In this document: positions 7,503-14,739 of the stretch, one piece after another
How positions within the stretch are numbered: the first letter of the stretch is position 1
Layout of the letters: every line of letters starts with the position of its first letter
From: DAIMZM01 sp036733985
GTDB taxonomy: Bacteria > Bacillota > Dehalobacteriia > UBA4068
DNA: 27,802 bases
Direction of reading: 5' to 3'
Assembly: GCA_036733985.1 (NCBI GenBank)
Contig: DAIMZM010000019.1
Location: forward strand, 1-27,802
The notes under the pieces: model-generated
Database searches by the model: none
Told to the model about the DNA's origin: nothing
The model's input: the letters and a program-made list of their open reading frames with translations, nothing else
Position numbers and translations under genes: made by a program

Positions 7503-8426
7503 TTAAGGCAATTCCCCCAGCTCAGTACAGGGATAATAAGCGCTGAGAATCTCCCGGTAGGTATAGCCCTGATCCCCCATGCCGTCCGCGCCCCATTGGC
7601 AAAGCCCCACGCCATGGCCATAGCCCACGGTGAGGAAAAAGATCTCTTCCCCCAGAATCAGCCAGTGGCAGGCGGTGGAATTCAGGCCCAGGGCCTGCCG
7701 CAGCTCCGTTCCTTTGCTAATGGTACGGCCCAGCTTCACCAAGCCGATCCTGCCGCTGGTGGTATAAGACAGCACCGTCATCTGGGCCAGCGCCGCCTGA
7801 TCCGTATCCAGCAGGGTTGCCGCTTCTTCCAGGCTATAGCGGACCCAGCCGGTATAGCGGGGAGCCTGCCCGCAATAGCCGCAGCGGACACTGGTCAGGT
7901 AAGGCAGGCTTTTGCCCCAGACCGCCGCCGCGTCCTCTGTCCGGCCGCCGCAGGCGGCATGGAACAGGGTATCCGCCGGCCGGTCGTCCCAGAGCAGGAT
8001 CTCCCCGGCCGTATCCGCCACAGCCTGGGCCACCCGGCTATTGTAATAAGCATAGCGCTCCCCCCAGTTTTCCCGGCGGGCCGCCTCATCCAGATAAGCC
8101 TGGCAGCAGGCGCTGTCGCAGCAGACCAGGGCCCGGCCATGCTTGCCGTAGCCGTAGGGCTCCAGCCGGGCGGCGATATAGGTGCGGGCGGCCACAGCCT
8201 GGGCCTTCAGGGCTTCGGTATGGAAGGAGGCGGGCATTTCCGCCGCCACCACGCCGATCAGGAAATCCTCCAGGCTGACGGAAACTTCTTCCCCTGCCGG
8301 ATCCAGAATGATGATTTCCCGCTCTTTCTCCAGCAGCCTTTTCCCCAGGAGCAGCCAGACGATGAGGAGCATGACCAACAGGACGGCCAGCCCCAAAGCC
8401 AGGCCCAGGCGCTGCCTTTTTCGCAT
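7503..8426 (-). CDS. spoIID: Stage II sporulation protein D, peptidoglycan lytic transglycosylase
   Basis: SpoIID is a membrane-anchored lytic transglycosylase of the SpoIIDMP complex that drives engulfment during endospore formation. An N-terminal transmembrane helix (about 7-28) is followed by the extracellular enzyme domain. The catalytic Glu is Glu63 in GVVAAEMPASFHTEALKAQA. Family-typical elements follow: CCDSACCQAY (matching the Zn-binding Cys region), AACGGRTE and YGHGVGLCQWGADGM near the C-terminus. At 307 aa it has normal length. A GGTGGA site stands 6 nt before the ATG. It is divergent from murA, whereas many sporeformers have murA and spoIID co-directional. This gene is the main evidence that the organism sporulates. 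Confidence 0.95.
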   Translation of the reverse strand: MRKRQRLGLALGLAVLLVMLLIVWLLLGKRLLEKEREIIILDPAGEEVSVSLEDFLIGVVAAEMPASFHTEALKAQAVAARTYIAARLEPYGYGKHGRALVCCDSACCQAYLDEAARRENWGERYAYYNSRVAQAVADTAGEILLWDDRPADTLFHAACGGRTEDAAAVWGKSLPYLTSVRCGYCGQAPRYTGWVRYSLEEAATLLDTDQAALAQMTVLSYTTSGRIGLVKLGRTISKGTELRQALGLNSTACHWLILGEEIFFLTVGYGHGVGLCQWGADGMGDQGYTYREILSAYYPCTELGELP

Positions 8427-8448
8427 TATTCATCCACCCCCCTGACTT

Positions 8449-8477
8449 ACGCTATTACCGGGCGGCTGATAATATGC
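8449..8477 (-). promoter_or_regulatory. Possible sigma-E promoter of spoIID
   Basis: The minus-strand GCATATT (8477-8471) matches the sigma-E -35 consensus fully. After 14 bp the -10 candidate AATAGCGT matches only about half of CATACAMT and lies close to the RBS. The support is mostly from expectation for spoIID. Confidence 0.3.
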
Positions 8478-8552
8478 GGGGGAAAGGAAAATCAGCGGAT
8501 GAAGCGAATATATTAAAAACAGCCTTGAAAATCCGTTGCGAGGTATGGCCAA

Positions 8553-9806
8553 TTGAAAAAAATACTCATCGAGGGCGGCGCCCGGCTTCTGGGCGAGGTG
8601 CATATCAGCGGGGCGAAGAATTCCGTGCTGCCGCTGATTGCCGCAACGCTGCTGACCGACGGTGTTTCCATTATCGACGACAGCCCCTGGCTGTCCGACG
8701 TTGATATCATGTGCCGGGTACTGACCCATCTGGGCGGCGCCACCACATTTGAAAACCACAAGCTTTTCATCGATACGTCCAATATCTATACCAGCGAGCC
8801 CCCGGGTGAGCTGGTGCGGAAAATGCGGGCCAGCTTCCTGATCATGGGCCCGCTTTTAGCCCGCACCGGCCTGGTCAAAATGTGCCTGCCCGGCGGCTGC
8901 GCCATCGGCTCCCGCCCCATTGACCTGCATTTAAAGGGCTTTGAGGCCATGGGCGCCCAGATCAGCATTGGCCACGGCCTGATCGAGGCCAAAGCGCCCC
9001 GGCTTTACGGCGCCCGGATTTATCTGGATTTTCCCAGCGTGGGCGCGACAGAGAACCTGATCATGGCCGCCACCCTGGCGGAGGGGCAAACCGTGATCGA
9101 CAATGCCGCCCATGAGCCGGAAATCATTGACCTGGCCAATATGCTGAACGCCATGGGCGCGAATATCAAGGGCGCGGGCACCAATACCATCCGGGTGGAA
9201 GGCGTCTCCAGCCTGGCCCCGGCCCAGCATACGGTGATTCCCGACCGGATCGAGGCGGCCAGCTTCCTGGCCATGGCTGCGGCCACCGGCGGCGAGCTGA
9301 TCCTGAACAATGTGATTTCCGAGCACTTGCAGCCCTTAACCGCCAAGCTGCTGGAAGCCGGGGTTTATCTGGAAACCGGTTATGACAGCATCCATATCCT
9401 GGGCAATCCGGAAATCCAGGCCGTGGACATCAAGACCCTGCCTTATCCCGGCTTTCCCACGGACGCCCAGGCCCAGTTCATGGCTCTGCTCAGCGTGGCC
9501 CGGGGCAACAGCGTCATCACGGAAACCGTCTTCGAAAACCGCTTCATGCACGCGCTGGAATTGGCGAAAATGAACGCGGATATCGCCATCGACGGCAACA
9601 GCGCCATTGTCAGCGGGGTCAGCCATTTGGACGGGGCCATTGTCCAGGCCACGGATCTGCGGGCCGGGGCGGCCATGATCATTGCCGCCCAGATGGCCAG
9701 GGGGGTTACGGAGATCCAGGGCATCCACCATATTGAGCGGGGCTATGAAAACCTGCCGGAAAAGCTGGCGCAGATCGGCACCCGCATCAAAGTGGTGGAC
9801 GACTGA
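8553..9806 (+). CDS. murA: UDP-N-acetylglucosamine 1-carboxyvinyltransferase
   Basis: It catalyses the first committed step of peptidoglycan synthesis, transferring enolpyruvate from PEP to UDP-GlcNAc. At 417 aa it is of normal size. Lys22-Asn23 (SGAKNSVLP) bind substrate, and Cys116 in CLPGGCAIGSRPIDLH is the catalytic, fosfomycin-sensitive cysteine. The later IEAASFLAMAAATGGE and QAQFMALLSVARG blocks are typical. The start is TTG, read as KKILIEGG, with GAGG 9 nt upstream. No in-frame ATG fits the conserved N-terminus. Divergent from spoIID across 126 bp; no clear sigma-A promoter was found there. A terminator follows. Bacillota often have two murA copies; which this is cannot be decided here. 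Confidence 0.96.
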   Translation: MKKILIEGGARLLGEVHISGAKNSVLPLIAATLLTDGVSIIDDSPWLSDVDIMCRVLTHLGGATTFENHKLFIDTSNIYTSEPPGELVRKMRASFLIMGPLLARTGLVKMCLPGGCAIGSRPIDLHLKGFEAMGAQISIGHGLIEAKAPRLYGARIYLDFPSVGATENLIMAATLAEGQTVIDNAAHEPEIIDLANMLNAMGANIKGAGTNTIRVEGVSSLAPAQHTVIPDRIEAASFLAMAAATGGELILNNVISEHLQPLTAKLLEAGVYLETGYDSIHILGNPEIQAVDIKTLPYPGFPTDAQAQFMALLSVARGNSVITETVFENRFMHALELAKMNADIAIDGNSAIVSGVSHLDGAIVQATDLRAGAAMIIAAQMARGVTEIQGIHHIERGYENLPEKLAQIGTRIKVVDD

Positions 9807-9815
9807 GGCTTCATC

Positions 9816-9846
9816 CCGGCCCCTTACCGGGGCCGGTTCATTTTTT
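9816..9846 (+). terminator. Terminator after murA
   Basis: An 8-bp stem CCGGCCCC / GGGGCCGG with a 5-nt loop is followed by ttcatttttt, 10 bp after the murA stop. Confidence 0.85.
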
Positions 9847-9869
9847 GCCGGATACGGGGAGGAAAAGCT

Positions 9870-11177
9870 ATGCTCTTTCAGGATATCTCTATCGTCAGCC
9901 CGGACATGGACGTCCGGGAACATCTCTATGTGGGCGTCAAGGACAAGCTGATCGCTTATATCGGCGAACAAGCGCCGGAAAATCCGGCGGACTATGGCCC
10001 GGTTTATCCCGGCCAGGGCAAGCTGCTGCTGCCGGCCTTTTATAACGCCCACAGCCATTTGCCCATGACCCTGCTGCGGGGCTACGGGGAGAATTTAAGC
10101 CTGATGCGCTGGCTCACGGAGCGGATCTTCCCCTTTGAGAACCTGCTGACCGATGAAGATATCTATTATTCCTGCCTGATGGGCATTGCGGAAATGCTCC
10201 GCTACGGCATTGCCTCCGCCTCGGACATGTATATGCATGGGGACGCCCTGGCCCGAGCCTTTGCCGACAGCGGGGTGAAGGCCAATTTCTCCCTGGCCTG
10301 CACCGGCGGGCCAACGGACGGCTATTATCAGCGCCCCGTTTACCAGGAAGCCCTGAGGGTGGAGGAAAAATATCACGGCCTGGACCAGGGCCGGCTGCTG
10401 ATGGATCTGTCCCTCCACGCCGAATACACCTCTAACGAATGGATGGTCCGGGAGCTGGCGGAGGAAGCGGCTAAGCGGGGGCTGCGCCTGCATGTGCATG
10501 TGTCGGAAACCGCCGGCGAGGTGGCCCAATGCCGGGAGCGCCATGAGGGGCGCAGCCCTGTCCGCTATCTGGCGGACTGCGGCCTCTTTGACCAGCCCGC
10601 CCTGGCGGCCCACTGCGTCCATGTGGACGAAGCGGACATGGCCATCCTGGCGGAAAAGCAGGTTTCCGTGGCCACCTGCCCCAAAAGCAATCTGAAGCTG
10701 GCCAGCGGCGTCTGCCCGGTCATGGGCCTGCTTCAAGCCGGGGTGAACGTGGCCCTCGGCACGGACAGCGTGGCCAGCAACAATAACCTGAATATGCTGG
10801 AAGAAATGCGCTTCTTCAACCTGCTGCAAAAGGGGATCAACCAGGATCCCACCCTGCTCACCCCGGGGGAGACCCTTTACGCCGCCACCCGGGCCGGGGC
10901 CCTGGCCCAGGGCCGGGCGGATTGCGGCCTGATCCGGGAGGGCTGCCGGGCGGATTTGACCGTGATCGAGATGGGCCGGGATTATCTGATGCCCAGCCAC
11001 AGCCTGCTGAACAACCTGATCTACGCCGCCTCCGGCAGCGAGATCATCCTCACCATGGTGGACGGCCAAGTGCTGTATGACCAGGGGGAATACCCCACCC
11101 TGGATCTGGAGAAGCTTCGCCATGGGCTGAACCGCTCCTGCAGCCGTATCCTGGCTGAGCTGGCCCAGGAGGACTAG
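9870..11177 (+). CDS. mtaD: 5-methylthioadenosine/S-adenosylhomocysteine deaminase-type amidohydrolase
   Basis: Metal-dependent TIM-barrel amidohydrolase of the TrzA/AtzA/MtaD group, most likely deaminating S-adenosylhomocysteine or methylthioadenosine in SAM recycling. Metal ligands are His61 and His63 (NAHSHLPMTLLRGY), His210 (HVHVSETAGE, with Glu213), His248 (LAAHCVHVDEAD) and Asp299 (LGTDSVASNNN). The PKSNLKL block, typical of the group, lies between. At 435 aa the length is normal. GGGGAGGA precedes the ATG at 6 nt. Only one base separates it from the O-antigen-ligase-like gene downstream, so the two are co-translated. The substrate is inferred from family resemblance; guanine or other purine deaminase activity is less likely. 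Confidence 0.85.
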   Translation: MLFQDISIVSPDMDVREHLYVGVKDKLIAYIGEQAPENPADYGPVYPGQGKLLLPAFYNAHSHLPMTLLRGYGENLSLMRWLTERIFPFENLLTDEDIYYSCLMGIAEMLRYGIASASDMYMHGDALARAFADSGVKANFSLACTGGPTDGYYQRPVYQEALRVEEKYHGLDQGRLLMDLSLHAEYTSNEWMVRELAEEAAKRGLRLHVHVSETAGEVAQCRERHEGRSPVRYLADCGLFDQPALAAHCVHVDEADMAILAEKQVSVATCPKSNLKLASGVCPVMGLLQAGVNVALGTDSVASNNNLNMLEEMRFFNLLQKGINQDPTLLTPGETLYAATRAGALAQGRADCGLIREGCRADLTVIEMGRDYLMPSHSLLNNLIYAASGSEIILTMVDGQVLYDQGEYPTLDLEKLRHGLNRSCSRILAELAQED

Positions 11178-11178
11178 G

Positions 11179-12609
11179 ATGCCGGGCCGCCCAGATGGAA
11201 ACCGCAGCACAGCCCGGCGCCGGCTGCTGACCCGGGGCTACGGGCTGCTGCTGCTTTTTCTCTTTCCCCTGGCCTGCCCGGGCTATGCAGGCCTGACCGC
11301 GTTCAAGACGCGGTTCTTTTTTATCAGCATGGGGATCTTCCTAGTCAGCCTACTGGCCGCCAGCGTAAAGGACATGGGAGACCCGCGAAAGGCCCTGGGG
11401 GCTTTCCGGCGGCGGCTGTCCAGTGAGCGCAGCGAACGGTCCGGCCACCCAGGGAAGCACCCAGGGCCGCACCCCCGGCGCAGTGAAGGAACGGGGGGCC
11501 GCATCCCCGGGGGCAGCGGAAACGACGCGTCTCCCGCCTTTGCCAGCGCCGCCCTGCTGCTCTGGCTGGGCCTGGCCCTGATCTCCGGCCTGGCCTCCCC
11601 CTTTGGCAGCGACGTCTGGCTGGGCCAGGGCCGGGGCGGGGGCTTGCCGGCCCTGCTGCTTTACGCGGCCCTGCTTTTTGCCTGCCAGGCCTGGGCCCAA
11701 CCGGGTAAGGCTGAGCTGTGGGCGGCCGCCGCCGCCCTGCTGCTGCTGGAAATCATCGCCCTGCTGCAGCTTAATGGCGGGAACCCCCTGGGCCTTTACC
11801 CCAATGGCTGGGGTTATGCGGATCATGGCCTGCGCTACCAAGGCCGCTTTCTCAGCACCCTGGGGAATACCGGCCAGCTGGGGGCCTGGTTCTGCCTGAC
11901 TGTCCCGGCGCTGCTGGCCGCTCTTTGCCTGGAAAAGGGCAAAGCCCGCTGGCTGCTGCTGATCCCGGCCCTGGCCGCGGTTTATCTCATGCTCCAGGCG
12001 GAAATGGAAGGGGCGCTGCTGGGGCTGATTATGGGGCTGCTGCTGCTCGGCCCCTGGCTGCTGGCGAAAAGCCGGCGACAGCGGCGCCGGCTGCTGCTGC
12101 TGCTCGCCGCCCTGCTGATCTTAACCCTGGTTTTCGTCTATCAGTATCAGGGCCCGGCGGCGGGCAGCCTTTACCAGGCTTCCCAGCTGCTGCATGGGCA
12201 AGCTGAGGACAGCTTCGGCTCCCGGCGCATCGGCATCTGGCGGGCCGCTCTGGCCCTGATCCGGCAGCGGCCCTGGCTGGGCTTTGGCCCGGATTGCTTC
12301 GACCGGGCCTATGCCGCCCTGTTCCAGACCGATGGGATGCGGGTGGACGCGGCCCATAACGAATACCTGAATATGGCCGTCTGCCTGGGCCTTCCGGCGG
12401 CCCTGGCTTATATGGCCGCCCTGCTCAGAACGATTTTAGCCCTGGTAAAAGGAGCGGCGAAAAACCAGCGGCTGCTGATCTTCGCCGCCGCTTTGCTCTG
12501 CTACGCCCTGCAGGATTTCTTCAATTTCAGCACCCCCATCGCAGCCCCGGTTTTCTGGGCGGTCTGGGGCATGAGCCTGGCGGCGTTAAGAGGCCGCGCC
12601 CCGGGGTAA
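11179..12609 (+). CDS. O-antigen ligase/Wzy-like polytopic membrane protein
   Basis: A Leu/Ala-rich membrane protein with about ten predicted transmembrane helices. The signature loop of the O-antigen ligase/polymerase (Wzy_C) family lies near residues 345-410: GSRRIGIWRAALALIRQRPWLGFGPDCF, then DAAHNEYLNMAVCLGLPAALAY. Members join or polymerise glycan chains on the outer face of the membrane; in a Gram-positive the substrate is some surface polysaccharide. The start overlaps the upstream translation signal (stop TAG, one base, ATG; AGGAGG 6 nt upstream), showing coupling to the amidohydrolase gene. Residues about 64-118, between the second and third helices, form a basic, Gly/Pro/Ser/Arg-rich insert encoded by repeat-like DNA. 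It ends 117 bp before a shared terminator. Confidence 0.8.
   Translation: MPGRPDGNRSTARRRLLTRGYGLLLLFLFPLACPGYAGLTAFKTRFFFISMGIFLVSLLAASVKDMGDPRKALGAFRRRLSSERSERSGHPGKHPGPHPRRSEGTGGRIPGGSGNDASPAFASAALLLWLGLALISGLASPFGSDVWLGQGRGGGLPALLLYAALLFACQAWAQPGKAELWAAAAALLLLEIIALLQLNGGNPLGLYPNGWGYADHGLRYQGRFLSTLGNTGQLGAWFCLTVPALLAALCLEKGKARWLLLIPALAAVYLMLQAEMEGALLGLIMGLLLLGPWLLAKSRRQRRRLLLLLAALLILTLVFVYQYQGPAAGSLYQASQLLHGQAEDSFGSRRIGIWRAALALIRQRPWLGFGPDCFDRAYAALFQTDGMRVDAAHNEYLNMAVCLGLPAALAYMAALLRTILALVKGAAKNQRLLIFAAALLCYALQDFFNFSTPIAAPVFWAVWGMSLAALRGRAPG
11391..11468. repeat. Inverted and direct repeats inside the ligase gene insert
   Basis: Perfect 9-bp arms GGCCCTGGG (11391-11399) and CCCAGGGCC (11460-11468) enclose a core with GTGAGCGCAGCGAACGG. 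CACCCAGGG occurs twice at 12-bp spacing (11446-11454, 11458-11466). A degenerate second copy of the GCGCAGYGAA..ACGG core follows near 11478-11496. The whole block codes for the hydrophilic insert (SERSERSG and so on) in frame. Confidence 0.5.
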
Positions 12610-12725
12610 GCAAGGGCCGCGGAATAAGCGGGGGGTTGACAACTTTTTTCCCCCTTCACCCTCTGCAAAATCTTAGGCTGCGGCCTGGCTGATATCAGCG
12701 GCTATATTCCCGGCCGAATCCGATA

Positions 12726-12759
12726 AAAACCGCCCCCTCCGATCGGAGGGGGCGGTTTT
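12726..12759. terminator. Bidirectional terminator between the ligase gene and the phosphoglycerate mutase gene
   Basis: A perfect 15-bp stem AAAACCGCCCCCTCC / GGAGGGGGCGGTTTT with a GATC loop and A/T runs at both feet. The preceding 12610-12725 stretch holds nothing else recognisable. Confidence 0.93.
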
Positions 12760-12771
12760 ATCAGGCTGAGC

Positions 12772-13989
12772 TTAAAAGTCATTACCCACCAGCTTTTTCA
12801 TCATCAGCGGGCCTTCCGGCAGGTAGAGGCCGGTTTTTTGGCATTCCGCCTCAGTATAGCGGGAAGCATGGGGGCCGCTGACGCCCCCGCTCCGGTACAG
12901 CACAAAGGGCACCGGGCCGCCGGTATGGGTTTTCAGGGGGATGGGGGTGGGATGATCCGGGGTCAAAAGCAGGGCGTAGTCCTCCCCCCCCTCGTCCAGG
13001 GCGTCCAGCAGCGGGGCCAGCAACTCTCGGTCAATAGCCTCGATAGCCCGAATCTTGGCGGCGGTGTCCCCATGATGGCCGCATTCATCCGGCGCTTCCA
13101 CATGGATATAGACCAGATCGCAGCCCGCTTCCAGCAGCGCCAGGGCGGCCCGGCCTTTGGCCCGGTAATCCGTGACCATGCCCCCGGTGGCGGTGGGCAC
13201 CGGCAAATGTTGCCAGCCGGCGCAGATGCCCAAGCCCTTGATCAGATCCACGGCGCAGATCACGCCGCCCTTGAGGCCGTAGAGGGATTCAAAGCTGGGG
13301 ATGCGGGGACGCACGCCCTCCCCCCAGAACCAGGCGGAATTGGCCGGGTTCAGCCCGGCGGCCCGGCGGGCCTGGTTGATGGGATGATCCGCCAGGATGG
13401 CCGCGGAGCGCCGCTGCCATTCCAGCAGGCAGGGGCCGAAATCCCCCCCGGGCAGATAGTCCCGGATGGGCTGGCCGGTGATATCATGGGGCGGGGTGAG
13501 GACAGCGCCGGGCAGGGCCCGGGCACGCACCAGGCAATGCCGGTAGCTGATGCCGGGATAAAGCCGCAGCCCCGCTGTGTCCAGCTCCGCTTGTAAGACC
13601 GCGATCAGCTGCCGGGCGTCCTCGGTTTCGATCTCCCCGGCGCAATAATCGATCATGGTGCGGGCCCCGTAGTCCGGCTCCTCACTTAAAGTCACCAGAT
13701 TGCAGCGGTAGGCCACATCGTCTTCTTTCAGGTCAATGCCCAAACTCACCGCTTCCAGGGGCGAGCGGCCGCTGTAATATTGCTTTGGATCATAACCCAT
13801 CACCGCAAGATTGGCCGTATCCGAACCCGGGGGCATGCCCTCAGGCACGGTTTTGGCCAAGCCGCAGGCTCCGTGTTGCGCCAGATAATCCATGCGGGGT
13901 TTGTCCGCCGCTTCCAGGGGGGTTTGTTGGCCCAACTCCGGCAGGGGCAGATCCGCCATGCCGTCCCCCAGTAAAATAACGTATTTCAT
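12772..13989 (-). CDS. apgM: Archaeal-type cofactor-independent phosphoglycerate mutase homologue (ApgM/COG3635)
   Basis: Alkaline-phosphatase-superfamily enzyme, 405 aa. Metal and catalytic elements in order: Asp9 in LLGDGMADLP, the phospho-serine Ser56 in MPPGSDTANLAVMGYDP, then HVEAPDECGHHGD and LLLTPDHPTPIPLKTHTGG. The annotated role is interconversion of 3- and 2-phosphoglycerate. However, this family has also been linked to alternative homoserine kinase activity in some bacteria, so the presence of thrC in the same window is worth noting. AGGAGG lies 4 nt before the ATG. It is the last gene of an operon, 21 bp after rlmB, and runs into the bidirectional terminator. Confidence 0.85.
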   Translation of the reverse strand: MKYVILLGDGMADLPLPELGQQTPLEAADKPRMDYLAQHGACGLAKTVPEGMPPGSDTANLAVMGYDPKQYYSGRSPLEAVSLGIDLKEDDVAYRCNLVTLSEEPDYGARTMIDYCAGEIETEDARQLIAVLQAELDTAGLRLYPGISYRHCLVRARALPGAVLTPPHDITGQPIRDYLPGGDFGPCLLEWQRRSAAILADHPINQARRAAGLNPANSAWFWGEGVRPRIPSFESLYGLKGGVICAVDLIKGLGICAGWQHLPVPTATGGMVTDYRAKGRAALALLEAGCDLVYIHVEAPDECGHHGDTAAKIRAIEAIDRELLAPLLDALDEGGEDYALLLTPDHPTPIPLKTHTGGPVPFVLYRSGGVSGPHASRYTEAECQKTGLYLPEGPLMMKKLVGNDF

Positions 13990-14010
13990 CGCGCCTCCTG
14001 TTAAAATCCC

Positions 14011-14739
14011 TTAGCCCCGGCGCTGCCGCACCGCTTCATAAAGCAAAATCGCGGCGGAAACCGACACATTCAAAGAACCGATGGGACCCTGCATGGGGAT
14101 GGCCGCCACATAATCGCAGTTTTTCTTGGCCAGGGCCGACAAACCCTGGCCCTCGCCCCCCAGCACCAGGGCCAGCGGCCCCGTCAAATCCACCTGCCAC
14201 AGGGGCTGGCCGTCCATATCCCCGGCCGCCAGCCAGAGGCCGGCTTGCTTCAGCTCCTCCAGGGCCTGGTTGATATTGGTCACCCGGGCCACCGGCAAAT
14301 AAGCGGCAGCCCCGGCGGACGTTTTCAGCACGGTTTGATTCAGGGCGGCGGCCCGGTGCTTGCCGATAACCAGGCCATGGACCCCGGCTGCCAAAGCGGT
14401 GCGGATCACCGCCCCCAGATTATGGGGATCCTCCACCCCGTCCAGCACCAGGAGGAAGGGCGGCTCGTTCCGCTCCGCAGCCAAAGCCAGGAGATCGGCG
14501 ATCTCCGCATAAGCCATAGCCGCCACCTCGGCCACGATGCCGTGATGCTCCGGCCCGGCCAGGCGCTGCAGCTGCTGCTTGGGCAGCTTGCGGCAGGGGA
14601 CGCCCTGGGCCTTGCAGAGCTTGAACACAGCGGCGGCAAAGGCCGGGTCAATATTGTCGGCGATCAGCACCCGGTTCACGGTCTGGCCGCTTTTGATGGT
14701 TTCCAGCACCGCGTTGCGGCCGCAGACGATTTCAGCCAT
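14011..14739 (-). CDS. rlmB: 23S rRNA 2'-O-ribose methyltransferase, SpoU/TrmH family (RlmB)
   Basis: SAM-dependent SPOUT-fold methyltransferase; RlmB modifies a G in domain V of 23S rRNA. The N-terminal substrate-binding domain (about 1-75, beginning MAEIVCGRNAVLETI) is present. The three SpoU motifs follow: LVLDGVEDPHNLGAVIRTA, LALVLGGEGQGLS and IPMQGPIGSLNVSVSAAILLYE, which form the trefoil knot and SAM pocket. The ATG at 14739 is chosen over one ten codons upstream because GGAG stands 7 nt before it and the protein then begins at the conserved N-terminus. It overlaps the upstream gene by 8 bp (ATGGCTGA), so it is translationally coupled. Confidence 0.93.
   Translation of the reverse strand: MAEIVCGRNAVLETIKSGQTVNRVLIADNIDPAFAAAVFKLCKAQGVPCRKLPKQQLQRLAGPEHHGIVAEVAAMAYAEIADLLALAAERNEPPFLLVLDGVEDPHNLGAVIRTALAAGVHGLVIGKHRAAALNQTVLKTSAGAAAYLPVARVTNINQALEELKQAGLWLAAGDMDGQPLWQVDLTGPLALVLGGEGQGLSALAKKNCDYVAAIPMQGPIGSLNVSVSAAILLYEAVRQRRG

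Noticed and set aside
8545..8556. Three-codon ATG GCC AAT TGA reading frame overlapping the murA TTG start
   Set aside because: Its ATG is only one base from the GAGG site and so poorly placed; the conserved MurA N-terminus fits the TTG.
12636..12641. TTGACA on the plus strand in the gap after the ligase gene
   Set aside because: No -10 box at suitable spacing and the next genes are on the minus strand.
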